64,000 nucleotides of DNA from Bacteroidaceae bacterium (GCA_017481875.1 JAFUOP010000023.1:1-64000), one strand, 5' to 3'. Shown: positions 47,101 to 55,235, counted from the first letter of the stretch. The notes: a model not told the origin generated them from the letters alone. Translations and numbers: made by a program.

Positions 47101-47560
47101 CGGTTCCATTCGACCAACCGACAATATTGTACCCACCATTGTCGCCATTGTTATCGTCGTGCATATAACCATAGCCATCAGAGCTTTTGGTCTTTAACGT
47201 ATTAAGGGTGGTATTTGATGTGTACAGCTCAAATTTATTATATTCGTCGCTGTAGTCATCGGTCATAGACCAAGACTTGTATGCAGAGGGGGCTCCTTTG
47301 AGGTATTTACCACAAGCGAGGTTACGTAACACGTAGTAGTCGCCTTCCTTGGTTACATACCATTCCTGCTTAGTATCGGCAGCATCGGTGGTCTTTGTGT
47401 GGACATCATTGACACCATTGGCACTTAAAGAGCGATCGGCTCTTGCACTCACAAAACGGTACACCTGCCCAACCTCTAATGAGGCAAGCTGTGCACTCAC
47501 GGTTGCCGTCACCAGCAGTAGCAGCGACACAACCCACAAACGAGTAAAAATGTTTCTCAT
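38102..47560 (-). CDS. Giant secreted M60-like metallopeptidase with discoidin domains
   Basis: 3152 residues with a signal peptide (VVSLLLLVTATVSAQ). A ricin-like module (about 25-170), an M60 accessory region and the peptidase domain follow; the zinc site is GPAHEIGHQHQAP near residue 626, an HExxH motif. M60-like enzymes cleave mucin-type glycoproteins. Five discoidin (F5/8 C) domains lie between about 1150 and 2330, each recognisable by LLDxDxxTFxHxxW and YRYxRFxVT patches and followed by FIVAR-like helices. A second ricin-like region follows. The end (TIYDLQGRKIDEVKTPGFYI) fits a T9SS-type signal. Mucin or host-glycan targeting is inferred. Confidence 0.9.
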   Translation of the reverse strand: MRNIFTRLWVVSLLLLVTATVSAQLASLEVGQVYRFVSARADRSLSANGVNDVHTKTTDAADTKQEWYVTKEGDYYVLRNLACGKYLKGAPSAYKSWSMTDDYSDEYNKFELYTSNTTLNTLKTKSSDGYGYMHDDNNGDNGGYNIVGWSNGTGDTGTHWTITKVDYTTEQITALLEKAPTTAELEGYTTALEELFSDAACVTPALASLAAAQATDAYDALPTALQAMVDKVYNEKAGTIEAWAEDNADDAKGDWSGEYAKKFRVQMYEPYSIAGDITSWLGINAHANNDNPTGIHVPEAGTLYVMVEGTIKDGASLRIVDGGHNWRVTNATGGGFALQPGLNVINYTGTAGQLYICYNVDTYNPDGATTAEKFPHKLSEYPPLKIHIEGGAITGYYNACGDFLAGKTYEGISYNEDLWKTITGASVDNDADWEYMETRANLNVIPLLAHRQILLFHLNDYTHEDGGTSNGMAYYLPDLLDVPTTPYNSTKKWADYGMECDPSTGKINIMLEAWDRIMYSELATMGLVSQSTMVQMNAFYPRWGSDYTTKYEMYDYTEKSPIDNKTYQDFCNGLDYSEYFNHHGIALGTESGYMYGGWDHCGYSITTYDGIVRNMANNAGSTWGPAHEIGHQHQAPLTLNGLTEVTNNLFSNIALWYKGMSTSRYNGDNGSLESVLNAYNTEGSDIYTNNIWALTHLYYRLWLYYHLAGNNTQFYPRLFELLRQQPMQKGYNVSGDVSTLHFYKLACQAAGEDLTEFFRAHGYFSIMDDRLVGDYSNSVYEVSQEMIDEAIAEVKEMGYDENLAIIFICDDDENATYVQHDGESTREIYGETTPDSDFGSVSDFINGNVSVETTYTATLNSDGTLTMSGGEGGVGFLVLNEDGEIVSFSNKYTFAISDEAAYLLATGKASVVAVDTKSTTTEAEVDVTAMRFALLQELIENAIALTENTSATRVGFYKSSAVENLQDYVTEAQKVIANGDLANLQAVYELLYAEYNAVVANEFSRVTFVPGSKYAIINKGAARIMSAADGYVTTVAAGSDYENTAANQWYLERDVAFRLKNAGTNTYAQEVTDQNGIRFTVAADAVDYNITETSLGWYSLACSRVPSRYMNMNGASTDQVITWGSMGDDNSQWKFILLEADDTNTAKEELLELSKKTLALVNEVATVSYNEGSKISLQSSSSTTANYIWSNAAVSGNDVDKLLDSDKNTFFHSQWNNSTAPADGWGHHISVDLGTSSTLTSFKFKFTTRNTSNLSNYPKTIEVYGSNVGGNDVANYTKLQVASGFATGAGVDNEAIVMGNGTAYRYLRFLVTDATGNNAGTNTGSDGMVFFHMSEFSIYPVTVSATVKSDYTSSVTEAAVLAAYNDAEQGKTVYNNASATLDDINAKKTALDDGTAAGSYTTLLNQYNSVLNSVLDEKKAQLLTLITNTNNLIKTVGSVEFTDVPLVLTTENLYCNDPCLRNDNDYSADYVDKLTDGNHSTYLHTDWDNSNSAGSAPHYLRVDMGEGETITQFKFSYTTRNNGNNCPTTIVVEGSNDAGGNGTYTTITTLTKDANGLPVEYDTFNSETITSTVPYRYIRFKVTAAESSNSYFVMSEFSFTKANQPVVTMTNTSTKADEALVFDTYLATTKSQKLHDTATTVALLDAAIADQQTAYDELDKAIKTPADLDKSGLEALVALAQPLYNKMATDGVVNVDYAPSALTNAQLTAASDALAAANEALASATSQVALDEAKATLQTAYDALLAVENANEKNTITTTELSTLIGSVETLLERVATTGTSKGEIALQVGDANSEFYIWSNAPAGDCNGYSNKVEGLIDVNEDGSANTGTFFGTAWGAGAVAAYTHYLEVDLGVATSINKLSMDYTTRASGYENQRPTAIKILGSNNKVDYAEVTTIANGLATGACEQWAMETPLELGARYRYIRFAVATQEATGYFNMSDFNLYSISDKQFSDYYSTADADLNALLLALEVAKDALTRHYLTSAQYTAIKDKLNSVYNDVNNVIALDYTTRDGLTTLITNTETLINKVATVTEVPAVTLTEGILYCNADNKTNSSAGDSDKLGVAALLDGDVSTHLHTTYGNNQQDDNEHHYIRVDMGENSEITAFKFSYTGRQANSNNAPTDMLVQACNTTDGEWVTLKTLTGLPTGTAPVSYESELIEMTEPYRYVRFMVTNTNNQSTTTYDGVEHKFFVMSEFGIETYPSIVVKDAYLNVVTNALVRTAYDEKNSATEAKNHYMPKADYTAAQEALQAAYDALNAATVADKTELNNLIEATRILKNGLYETVITSYETESVTLQNTAEGTAGYLYCNAPGTTNNYTGDNLGVGALLDNDTSNFLHTTYNGDNNVDGLDHYLRVDLGDGGAAEYIQFRYTGRSGYAALTPKTAVVEAANDLNGDWTTIATLRDLSRTTNEVSTDCLGNGNAYRYWRFMVTETHDARECDGHPYYALSAFNVYKCTNVELSEQLKYTPTIYIHTTADLVTEVENAITTATGVSEDENATPAGVETAVDALQAVYDKLEEALKYAGLPVTITTDEANPVLYKIISKRADDSSKVLQFDEPASDKVAIVATADNASYQAWYFMKGENGYLIKPFNGDGKMLGVSSTGNAQASASIAETPTYKEWDFSRSTVNGCTDYFYIYVNGTSHACLSHNGGFDATDKLGIWAGGWNTDDGGTLFKFVEATFENDNARYYQLSDFENTLEYQTATTPEGTTVGAFVNGDAYSTAYTTASNLITAGNTSDATACKDAYTALRTASVGVEKIVPEEGKIYRIYITPGYTASDRTGASMRIDDNGKLYCDTYAESNARFYFTFEYDDNGNLYMKNLHSATYLDEALDNSNVQVGADAEDIANAKKIAINTLGKSGDAVVVGIVPDGGNMLNCAGKPGNVVAFDNTAVDKASAWVIEEVEPTTLEENVKHTISLAPNTTGDDQTTGYSTLNLGYPVTVPAGVKAYIVTNSAIVDNTIELYEYASEGATIPANFPVILRGSTETATAREFQFKNSSVAAVDNVTNLLGGTNYTTYESCLNENGENVYNIYMLTRSGGIVAMRWAYENYDANFNYTGKNDDGGYVKCTANKVYLKLGGTSSANLSATYYFSLFSGTTDIDKIESEENPLDGTIYDLQGRKIDEVKTPGFYIVNGKKMYVNTEMLK

Positions 47561-48022
47561 CTTTCTTTTTTGTTTTCCTGCACAAAAAGGAGCTCACACT
47601 CCCCTGCGGCAGAGGGTTATTATTATTTTATTATTCCCAAGGTGTAAAAAAAATATCATTTTGCATAGATTCCAGAATGCGACAAATGCGCAAAGCCGTA
47701 CTATGCATAAATCGTTCAAAATTAGTTAATTTTACTGAAAAGACAAAAAAAGCAACGTTTTATTTACCTTCTTGGGAGCATTTTTATACGAACAGCCCTT
47801 TTTGTATTACAAAAACAGGGTTACAGCCAAGAATAATTTTGTATCATTTTTCATAAAAAAGCTCTGCCGGCATCAACATATACAGACAGAGTGCGCCAGC
47901 ACCCTAATTTATGCAGCAAGCAAACAAATTTTATATAAAAAAGTGGGGTAATTAAAATAATTTCACAACGATTAGTATTATCTTCGCCAAAAATTGAATT
48001 ATTACTTAAAAATATACTAACT
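47561..48022. other. Intergenic region between divergent genes
   Basis: 462 bases, A/T-rich. No gene is seen. An imperfect hairpin occurs near 47800-47823 (CCCTTTTTGTA / ACAAAAACAGGG). A -7-like TATCTTCG for metY is at 47979-47986. No convincing promoter for the giant peptidase was found on the minus strand. Confidence 0.5.
47979..47986 (+). promoter_or_regulatory. -7 box candidate for metY
   Basis: TATCTTCG, one base off TAnnTTTG, lies 36 bases before the metY start. The same variant is used upstream of cysS and the cupin gene. No clear -33 match. Confidence 0.45.
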
Positions 48023-49306
48023 ATGGACAAGAAACTAAACAAAGGAACAATATGCGTTCAGGGTGGCTGGCAGCCCAAGAAGGGCGAGTCGCGTGTGCTG
48101 CCTATTTTCCAAAGCACCACATTTAAATATGAGACAAGTGAGCAGATGGCAAGGCTCTTCGACCTCGAAGATTCGGGCTACTTCTACTCGCGCTTGCAGA
48201 ACCCCACCGTTGATGCTGTGGGTGCAAAGATTGCGGCCCTTGAGGGTGGCGTGGGTGCAGTGCTCACATCGTCGGGCCAGGCAGCCAACTTCTATGCAAT
48301 TTTAAATATATGCCAGGCCGGCGACCACTTTGTATCGGCCACGACCATTTACGGCGGCACATATAACCTATTCTCGGTTACTATGAAGAAGATGGGCATA
48401 GAGGTTACTTTCGTTGATGCCGACGCCCCTGCCGAGGAGATTGAGAAGGCGTTCCGCCCCAACACAAAGGCTCTTTTTGGTGAAACAATTTCAAATCCCG
48501 GAGCAGCTGTGCTGGACCTTGAAAAATTCGCAACGATAGCACACAAGAACGGTGTGCCCTTTATTGTGGACAACACATTTGCAACACCAATAAACTGCCG
48601 CCCCATTGAGTGGGGTGCCGACATTGTTACCCACTCCACCACAAAATACATGGACGGCCACGCTGTGGCAGTGGGCGGTGCAGTGATTGACAGCGGTAAC
48701 TTCGACTGGGAAGCACACCACGACAAATTCACCTGCCTCACCGAGCCCGACGAGAGCTACCACGGCCTTGTTTATACAAAGAACTTTGGCAAGGCTGCAT
48801 ACATTACAAAGGTGGTGTCGCAGGTGATGCGCGACCTGGGTGCAATGATGGCACCACAGAACGCTTTCTTGCTGAACCTGGGCCTTGAGACACTGCACCT
48901 GCGCATGCCCCGCCACTGCGAGAATGCACAGAAGGTTGCAGAATTCTTGCAGGCTCACCCCAAAGTTAAATGGGTTAATTTCAGCGGCTTGGAGGGTGAT
49001 AAATACCACAGCCTTGCACAGAAATACCTGCCTAACGGTGGTTGCGGAGTAATGGCTTTTGCCGTGGAAGGCGACAAGGAAGATGCCATACGTTTTATGG
49101 ACAGCCTTAACTTTATATCTATTGTTACCCACGTTGCCGATGCACGCTCGTGTGTACTGCACCCCGCAAGCCACACCCACCGCCAGCTGAGCGACGAGCA
49201 GTTGAAGGAGAGTGGCATTGACCCCGACCTCATTCGCCTTTCTGTGGGCATAGAAGATGCCGAGGATATAATTGCCGACCTCGAGCAGGCGTTGAACGTG
49301 TTCTGA
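48023..49306 (+). CDS. metY: O-acetylhomoserine sulfhydrylase
   Basis: 427 residues of the Cys/Met metabolism PLP enzyme family. The cofactor lysine lies in VTHSTTKYMDGHAVAVGG. The start (TICVQGGWQPKKGESRVLPI), YSRLQNPTVD and the overall length point to the OAH sulfhydrylase branch, which makes homocysteine from O-acetylhomoserine and sulfide. A cystathionine synthase role cannot be fully excluded. Monocistronic with its own terminator. Confidence 0.93.
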   Translation: MDKKLNKGTICVQGGWQPKKGESRVLPIFQSTTFKYETSEQMARLFDLEDSGYFYSRLQNPTVDAVGAKIAALEGGVGAVLTSSGQAANFYAILNICQAGDHFVSATTIYGGTYNLFSVTMKKMGIEVTFVDADAPAEEIEKAFRPNTKALFGETISNPGAAVLDLEKFATIAHKNGVPFIVDNTFATPINCRPIEWGADIVTHSTTKYMDGHAVAVGGAVIDSGNFDWEAHHDKFTCLTEPDESYHGLVYTKNFGKAAYITKVVSQVMRDLGAMMAPQNAFLLNLGLETLHLRMPRHCENAQKVAEFLQAHPKVKWVNFSGLEGDKYHSLAQKYLPNGGCGVMAFAVEGDKEDAIRFMDSLNFISIVTHVADARSCVLHPASHTHRQLSDEQLKESGIDPDLIRLSVGIEDAEDIIADLEQALNVF

Positions 49307-49341
49307 CACGAGACACTGCAATACAAAATAATATTCATTTA

Positions 49342-49373
49342 CAGGCGCGTTCTTGCAACGCGCCTGTTTTTTA
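49342..49373 (+). terminator. Intrinsic terminator after metY
   Basis: CAGGCGCGTT, loop CTTGC, AACGCGCCTG, then TTTTTT on the plus strand. Confidence 0.9.
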
Positions 49374-49431
49374 TTTGCGGGCGCAACATTTTCCCGGGAA
49401 TTTCACTATCTTTACAAAAGATAAAAAGAGA

Positions 49432-50196
49432 ATGGAGAAATTAGAATACAGCATACACCCCGGCGTTACAGCCTTTTCAACAAAAAGAGGAGGTGCCGGC
49501 AGCTACGGTGGTTTTAACATAACCCACTACTGCGGCGACAACGTGCAACACGTTGCAGAGTGCCGTGCACTGCTATGCAAGGAGCTGAACATTGGCGATG
49601 AGCAGCTTATTCTGCCACACCAGACACACGGTTGCGAGGTGCTGAACATAGATGCAGCATTTATGAGCGAGAGCAGGGAACGACAAACCGAAAGGCTGCA
49701 CGGCATAGACGCTGTAATAACAGCTCTGCCACGCACTTGCATAGGAGTTTCTACTGCCGACTGCGTGCCTGTGCTGCTGTGCGACACGCAGAAAAGAGTT
49801 ATTGCCGCAGTGCACGCAGGCTGGAGAGGCACAGTAGCCGGCATTGCACAGCGTTGCCTTGAAGAAATGAGTGTGCTCCACAGCTGCGAAGCCCAAGACA
49901 TAAAAGCGGTTATTGCACCAAGCATTGGGTGCGATGCTTTTGAGGTGGGCGACGAGGTTTACGCAGCCTTCGAGGAGGCCCATTTTCCAATGGAGAAGAT
50001 TGCTACACGGCAAGAAAAATGGCACATAGACCTGTGGGAAGCCAACCGCTTGCAATTGCTGTCTTGCGGCATTAAGGCTGCAAACATTACAGTAACAGGC
50101 ATTTGCACACACAGCAACCACACGGAGTGGTTCTCGGCACGCAGGCTGGGTATAGCTTCGGGAAGGATTTTTAACGGAATAATGGTTGAAGAATGA
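49432..50196 (+). CDS. YfiH/PgeF-like purine nucleoside phosphorylase (laccase domain)
   Basis: 254 residues starting MEKLEYSIHPGVTAFSTKRG. The Zn/Cu-binding and catalytic patches of the DUF152 family are present: HQTHGCEVLN, STADCVPVLLCD and AVHAGWRGTV, and the C-terminal CTHSNHTEWFSARR. Family members were called multicopper polyphenol oxidases but act as purine nucleoside phosphorylases or as peptidoglycan editing factor PgeF. Its stop overlaps the next start (ATGA). Confidence 0.92.
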   Translation: MEKLEYSIHPGVTAFSTKRGGAGSYGGFNITHYCGDNVQHVAECRALLCKELNIGDEQLILPHQTHGCEVLNIDAAFMSESRERQTERLHGIDAVITALPRTCIGVSTADCVPVLLCDTQKRVIAAVHAGWRGTVAGIAQRCLEEMSVLHSCEAQDIKAVIAPSIGCDAFEVGDEVYAAFEEAHFPMEKIATRQEKWHIDLWEANRLQLLSCGIKAANITVTGICTHSNHTEWFSARRLGIASGRIFNGIMVEE

Positions 50197-52277
50197 CAAC
50201 AATGTACGATATTATATACAACTGCCGGAGATTATTATGCGTGGCACTCGTTGCCATTATCTCTATAACAGCCACGGCGCAAAGCTACATACACTTGTCG
50301 CCCTATGGGAACGACAGCAACAGTGGCACAAAAGAAGCTCCGCTTTTTTCGTTGCAAAAGGCTCTGAACCTGGCAGTTTCCACTACAAGCAACGACACAG
50401 CATACATTGAGGTTGCAGCCGGCGATTATTACCTGGAAAGCGGTGCCTGCTTGACAGCACCCACTACCCGACCGATTGTGGTGAGGAGTGCAAGCAAGGA
50501 GAAGCCTCGTTTTATAGGTGGACGCAAAATAGATAATTGGGAACAGCTGAACAACAGTTTATTTTACGCATATATACCGGAAGCGGTATGGGGCGATTAT
50601 ACATTTGAACAGTTTTTCATCAATGGCCGACGCGCAACACTCGCACGCACGCCTAATAGTGGATTCTACAAAATAAAGAACATAGAAGAGAGTGTAACAG
50701 AGCGCGGCAAGAACACCAAAGAGAGCTTTGCCGCTATGCGCATAGAGGGCGATAGCAGCGACCTTGCCATTCTAAAAGATGTGTGGGCCGGGGAGAATGG
50801 ACAGCCCAAAGTGTCGCTATTCCACAAATGGAACAATGCTAAAATGCATATCGATATTATAAACAAAGAGAACAATACTTTTAACATTGCGGGCCGCAAG
50901 TGGGGCGACCATTATATGCCACAAAGTGGCTCACGCTATTTTCTTTACGACTTCAGGCACGCGCTCGACACTGTTGGTGAGTGGTACATGGACTACACAA
51001 ATGGGAATCTTTACTACATACGACTACCCGAGGAGGAGATGAGCAGTGCCGACTGTGTTATTCCTACCATCAAGAAATTTATCAGTTTCAAAGGAAACCC
51101 GGGGAAAGAGATTGAAAATATATCGTTTAAGAATATATCTTTTCAGGTGAGCAAGTTCAATGTACCACGCGCGGGGCTCTACCCTTTCCAGGGGGCTGCC
51201 GACATTGGGGCTGCCATAGAGCTTTACTATGCAAAGAACATTTCATTCGACAACTGCGAATTTGTACACTGTGGTGCATATGCAATATGGATTGACAGAG
51301 GGTGCAGCGACTGCAAGGTACAGGGTTGCTTAATAGAGGACACCGGTGCCGGGGGAATTAAAATAGGAAACCCTGTGATGCCTGTAGATTTTGCTTCGGT
51401 TGCCAAGGGTAATATAATTGACAACAACATTATAAGAGGCGGTGGCAAAGAGGTGGCATCGGGAGTGGGAGTTCTTTTAATGCATTCATCGGACAACAGT
51501 ATCACCCACAATGATATTGCCAATTTCAAATACAGTGGTATATCTATGGGGTGGCGTTGGGGCTATGGAGCGAGTGCCGCAAAGAACAACACTATAGCAT
51601 ACAATCATATTCATCACCTGGGCTGGGGCGAACTTTCGGACATGGGCGGCATATACACTCTTGGCGAGGCTGAAGGCAACAGCATTACAGGCAACGTTAT
51701 TCACGATATTGCATCGGACAGCTACGGTGGCTGGGGCATATACACCGACGAGGGCAGCAGCTACATTACCATAAAGAACAACCTTGTTTACCGTTGCCAC
51801 GACGGTGCTTTTCACCAACACTATGGAAAGGAAAATATTGTGGAGAACAACATTTTTGCCTTTGGCAATAAATACCAAATACAGCTGACAAAGGAGGAAG
51901 AGCACAACTCATTTACATTCAAGCATAATATTATTTTGCAGAATGGTGGAAGAACGGCCACAGGCAAGTGGTTCACGGCAAAAATGGATATTGCCGATAA
52001 CATTTACTGGAACTACGGCGACACACTGTCGTTTTGCGGCAGGAGCAAAGAAGAGTGGAAACTGCAACGCGAAAAAAGCGCACGCTTCACCGACCCACTG
52101 ATGCGGGAGCCGCTTGCCGATGATTTTTCGTTCAAAAAGAAGAGAGCCGCACGCAAAATAGGGTTTAAGCCATTTGACTACAGCAAGGCCGGTGTCTATG
52201 GCAGCGACGAGTGGCGCAGAAAGGCACAGGAGAGCAATGATGTGCACAAGGAGTTCCAGCAAAGGATTGGCCGGTAA
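50193..52277 (+). CDS. Secreted right-handed beta-helix protein, GH141-like
   Basis: 694 residues with a signal peptide (LLCVALVAIISITATAQ). A short DUF1565-type start (YIHLSPYGNDSNSGT) is followed by parallel beta-helix repeats from about 300 to 590. The segments SDMGGIYTLGEAEGNSITGN and YGGWGIYTDEGSS resemble GH141 enzymes, which include fucosidase and xylanase activities on plant glycans. No SusC/SusD pair is adjacent, so it does not sit in a typical polysaccharide utilisation locus. The enzyme class is an inference. Confidence 0.75.
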   Translation: MTTMYDIIYNCRRLLCVALVAIISITATAQSYIHLSPYGNDSNSGTKEAPLFSLQKALNLAVSTTSNDTAYIEVAAGDYYLESGACLTAPTTRPIVVRSASKEKPRFIGGRKIDNWEQLNNSLFYAYIPEAVWGDYTFEQFFINGRRATLARTPNSGFYKIKNIEESVTERGKNTKESFAAMRIEGDSSDLAILKDVWAGENGQPKVSLFHKWNNAKMHIDIINKENNTFNIAGRKWGDHYMPQSGSRYFLYDFRHALDTVGEWYMDYTNGNLYYIRLPEEEMSSADCVIPTIKKFISFKGNPGKEIENISFKNISFQVSKFNVPRAGLYPFQGAADIGAAIELYYAKNISFDNCEFVHCGAYAIWIDRGCSDCKVQGCLIEDTGAGGIKIGNPVMPVDFASVAKGNIIDNNIIRGGGKEVASGVGVLLMHSSDNSITHNDIANFKYSGISMGWRWGYGASAAKNNTIAYNHIHHLGWGELSDMGGIYTLGEAEGNSITGNVIHDIASDSYGGWGIYTDEGSSYITIKNNLVYRCHDGAFHQHYGKENIVENNIFAFGNKYQIQLTKEEEHNSFTFKHNIILQNGGRTATGKWFTAKMDIADNIYWNYGDTLSFCGRSKEEWKLQREKSARFTDPLMREPLADDFSFKKKRAARKIGFKPFDYSKAGVYGSDEWRRKAQESNDVHKEFQQRIGR

Positions 52278-53183
52278 CTATTTCACACGCTTGCGCAGAA
52301 GGCTGCGCAGATAACCTGCACGATAGAGATTGAACACCCACATACGTGGTGAAGCACCCAAAAGATTTTGCTTGAGCAACGGACGAGTGAGGCTATAGAC
52401 CAAAGAGAGTAACCAGCCTAAATGGTTGCGTTCAATTTTTTCCACACCACGGGCAATGGTAATTAGCGGCCCCATAGATTCATAGTGTGCTGCTAGTGTG
52501 CGCAAGGCCTCCTCGTTTTTTGAAAGATATATGTGATTGGCCTCTATATCTACGTTCATCATAGGATTGGCTATGTGCTTAACCACTACACAATTTTCTT
52601 GCAAGGCCTTGCCAAAAAGGTTATCCTCGTAGCCATACTCTTTTACTTGCTCGTCGAACTTCACTTTAGAGAAGCTGTCGCGGTCTATGAGAAAATTGAA
52701 TGTACGGAAATTGGCATACGGGTGGCGGTTACGCCATTCGATGGTGGTGCGTTTTTCATATGTTGTTTCGTGCTGCCAACGCAAAGAGACTTTGGGCGAT
52801 GGCAGAACCGGCGGGTGTGCCACTCCCCCGCAAACTACTCCTATGGCACCGTCTTTTATAAAGGAGTAGTATGAAGAAAGGAAATCTTCGTTCAAAGGCA
52901 TTCCATCGCTGTCGAGAAAAAGCAGCCACCGCCCTTTGCTACGCTCATACAGGCGGTTGCGAATGGCAGCACGGCCACTGTTGCAGCCTGCTTCCCAGTA
53001 AACAGCACCTTGCATATTATTTATTGCTCTATTGGCTGCCACTATAGTTTTTTGAGTGGAGCCGTCGTCGCCCACTATAATTTCATAACTCAAGCCTTTT
53101 ACACGCTGTGCCTGCTTTACAAGTGCAGACACCAGCTCGGTACAATCGTAATTATATGTAGGTATGAGTATTGAAAGGAGCAT
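52278..53183 (-). CDS. Glycosyltransferase family 2
   Basis: 301 residues of GT-A fold starting MLLSILIPTYNYDCTELVSA. The nucleotide-sugar site is IIVGDDGS and the DxD motif is LFLDSDGMPLN. The acceptor and sugar are unknown. It abuts the beta-helix gene end to end in convergent orientation without a visible terminator between them. The C-terminal region is basic and may bind the membrane. Confidence 0.9.
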   Translation of the reverse strand: MLLSILIPTYNYDCTELVSALVKQAQRVKGLSYEIIVGDDGSTQKTIVAANRAINNMQGAVYWEAGCNSGRAAIRNRLYERSKGRWLLFLDSDGMPLNEDFLSSYYSFIKDGAIGVVCGGVAHPPVLPSPKVSLRWQHETTYEKRTTIEWRNRHPYANFRTFNFLIDRDSFSKVKFDEQVKEYGYEDNLFGKALQENCVVVKHIANPMMNVDIEANHIYLSKNEEALRTLAAHYESMGPLITIARGVEKIERNHLGWLLSLVYSLTRPLLKQNLLGASPRMWVFNLYRAGYLRSLLRKRVK

Positions 53184-53243
53184 AGCATCTATTATTTACA
53201 ATGCGAAGATACGTATTATTCGAGAATTTGCAAAATGAGTGCA

Positions 53244-53294
53244 TATATATAACAAATTGGGTGGTGCAAGAATGCACCACCCAATTTGTTATAT
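53244..53294. terminator. Long hairpin after nqrF
   Basis: AACAAATTGGGTGGTGCA and TGCACCACCCAATTTGTT close on a short loop and extend into ATATAT arms, about 23 bp of stem. It lies directly past the nqrF stop. Confidence 0.85.
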
Positions 53295-53302
53295 ATTTTT
53301 CT

Positions 53303-54571
53303 TTATGCACCGAAGTTGTCGTACATAATAGATTTTTCCTCAACACCAAGGTCAACAAGCATATTTACAACAGCCTTTGACATGGGGCCGGGACCACACA
53401 TATAGTACTCGATATCCTCGGGTGCCTCGTGGTCTTTGAGGTATGTCTCGTATATCACCTGGTGAACAAAGCCCGGGGTGTATTTTACGCCTGCTGCGTC
53501 GGCAGCGGGGTCGGGACGGTCGAGTGCCAAGTGGAATGTGAAGTTGGGGAAGTCTTTTTCCAACTGCAAGAAATCCTCGAGGTAGAATACCTCGTTGAGC
53601 GCACGCGCACCATAGAAATAGGTCATTGTGCGGTCGGTAGTCTTCAGTGTCTTTGTCATATGCATAATCTGCGCACGCAAAGGAGCCATACCGGCACCAC
53701 CACCTACCCACATCATCTCTTTCTTTGAGTCGAAGATGGGGTGGAAGTCGCCGTAAGGGCCACTCATTATTACCTTGTCGCCGGGCTTGAGTGTGAAGAT
53801 GTATGACGATGCTATACCGCAAGGCACGTCCATGAAACCTGAGCGGTCGGCCTTGAAGGGAGGTGTTGCAATACGCACGGTGAGCATAATGCGGTCGCCC
53901 TCGGCAGGATAGTTGGCCATTGAGTAGGCACGGATTGTCTCCTCTGTATTCTTGCACTTGAGACCGAGCAAGCCGAATTTCTCCCAGGCAGGCAGATACT
54001 CGTCACCGATAAGGCTCTTGTCGATGTCCCTGTCGTAGGTCATATCGTATGCAGGAATCTTAATCTGCGCATAAGAACCGGGCACGAAATCCATGTGCTC
54101 ACCGGGAGGAAGAGCAACAATGAACTCTTTGATGAAGGTTGCAACGTTTTTGTTAGAGATAACCTCGCACTCCCACTCTTTGACACCCATTACAGACTCG
54201 GGCACCTTGATAGAGAGGTCGTTCTTAACCTTAACCTGGCAACCCAAACGCCAGTGTGCCTGTTGCTCCTTGCGTGAGAAATGACCGGTCTCCGAGGGGA
54301 GGATTTCGCCGCCACCCTCAACTACCTGTACTTTGCACTGGCCGCAAGAGCCTTTTCCACCACAAGCCGAGGGAAGGAAGATGCCGTTTTCGGCCATTGT
54401 ACCCAAGAGAGTACCGCCGGCTGCTACCTCTACCTCATTCTCGTCGTTAATCTTAACCTTGACATTTCCCGAGGGAAGCAAATACTTCTTTGCCACCAAC
54501 AGGATAATCACCAGCAACAAGATGATTACAAGGAATACTGCTATACTTGCTAATACTAATTGTATATCCAT
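53303..54571 (-). CDS. nqrF: Na+-translocating NADH:quinone reductase subunit F
   Basis: 422 residues. The NADH-oxidising subunit: one N-terminal membrane segment (VFLVIILLLVIILLVAKKYL), a 2Fe-2S domain with PSACGGKGSCGQCKV and LGCQ, then a ferredoxin-reductase-like part with the FAD motif RAYSMANYP and the NADH motif VGGGAGMAPLRAQ. Last gene of the nqrA-F operon. Confidence 0.98.
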   Translation of the reverse strand: MDIQLVLASIAVFLVIILLLVIILLVAKKYLLPSGNVKVKINDENEVEVAAGGTLLGTMAENGIFLPSACGGKGSCGQCKVQVVEGGGEILPSETGHFSRKEQQAHWRLGCQVKVKNDLSIKVPESVMGVKEWECEVISNKNVATFIKEFIVALPPGEHMDFVPGSYAQIKIPAYDMTYDRDIDKSLIGDEYLPAWEKFGLLGLKCKNTEETIRAYSMANYPAEGDRIMLTVRIATPPFKADRSGFMDVPCGIASSYIFTLKPGDKVIMSGPYGDFHPIFDSKKEMMWVGGGAGMAPLRAQIMHMTKTLKTTDRTMTYFYGARALNEVFYLEDFLQLEKDFPNFTFHLALDRPDPAADAAGVKYTPGFVHQVIYETYLKDHEAPEDIEYYMCGPGPMSKAVVNMLVDLGVEEKSIMYDNFGA

Positions 54572-54585
54572 AGCTCTTTCTTTTA

Positions 54586-55212
54586 TTACATTTTAATACC
54601 CGAGAAGCACATAAATGCCATAGCCATAAGACCTACGGTGATGAAGGCGATACCTAAACCACGCAAGGGCTTGGGAATGTTACAGTACTCCATTTTCTCA
54701 CGAACTGCTGCGAAGAGCACGATTGCCACCATCCAGCCGATACCAGAGCCCAATGCATAGCCCACTGAATCCCAGAAATTGAGGATTGCCTGAGGGTTGT
54801 TGGCCTCCATACCTATGCGCTGCTGCATAAAGAGCGAGCCACCCATAATGGCACAGTTTACTGCGATAAGCGGGAGGAAGATACCAAGCTGGCTATAAAG
54901 TGCGGGGGCAAAACGCTCCACAATCATCTCTACCAACTGCACAATACCTGCGATAACGGCAATAAAGAGGATAAATGCAAGGAATGTTAAATCCACGCCC
55001 TCTATAAGTGCGCCGTTGGCAAGCACGGCTGTCTGCAACAGGTAGTTCACAGGCAGGGTTATCACCTCGACAAATACAACGGCGATACCCAAGCCTATAG
55101 CTGTCTTCACGCTCTTAGATACAGCCAAGTATGAACACATACCCAAGAAGAAGGCAAATACCATATTGTCCACGAATATCGAACGGACAATTAAACTAAT
55201 GAAATGTTCCAT
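54586..55212 (-). CDS. nqrE: Na+-translocating NADH:quinone reductase subunit E
   Basis: 208 residues, six membrane segments; starts [19 protein letters not shown] and contains [13 protein letters not shown] with the cysteine that helps hold the iron between NqrD and NqrE. 14 bases before nqrF. Confidence 0.98.
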   Translation of the reverse strand: MEHFISLIVRSIFVDNMVFAFFLGMCSYLAVSKSVKTAIGLGIAVVFVEVITLPVNYLLQTAVLANGALIEGVDLTFLAFILFIAVIAGIVQLVEMIVERFAPALYSQLGIFLPLIAVNCAIMGGSLFMQQRIGMEANNPQAILNFWDSVGYALGSGIGWMVAIVLFAAVREKMEYCNIPKPLRGLGIAFITVGLMAMAFMCFSGIKM

Positions 55213-55235
55213 AATTCTATTCTGTATCTAAATTA

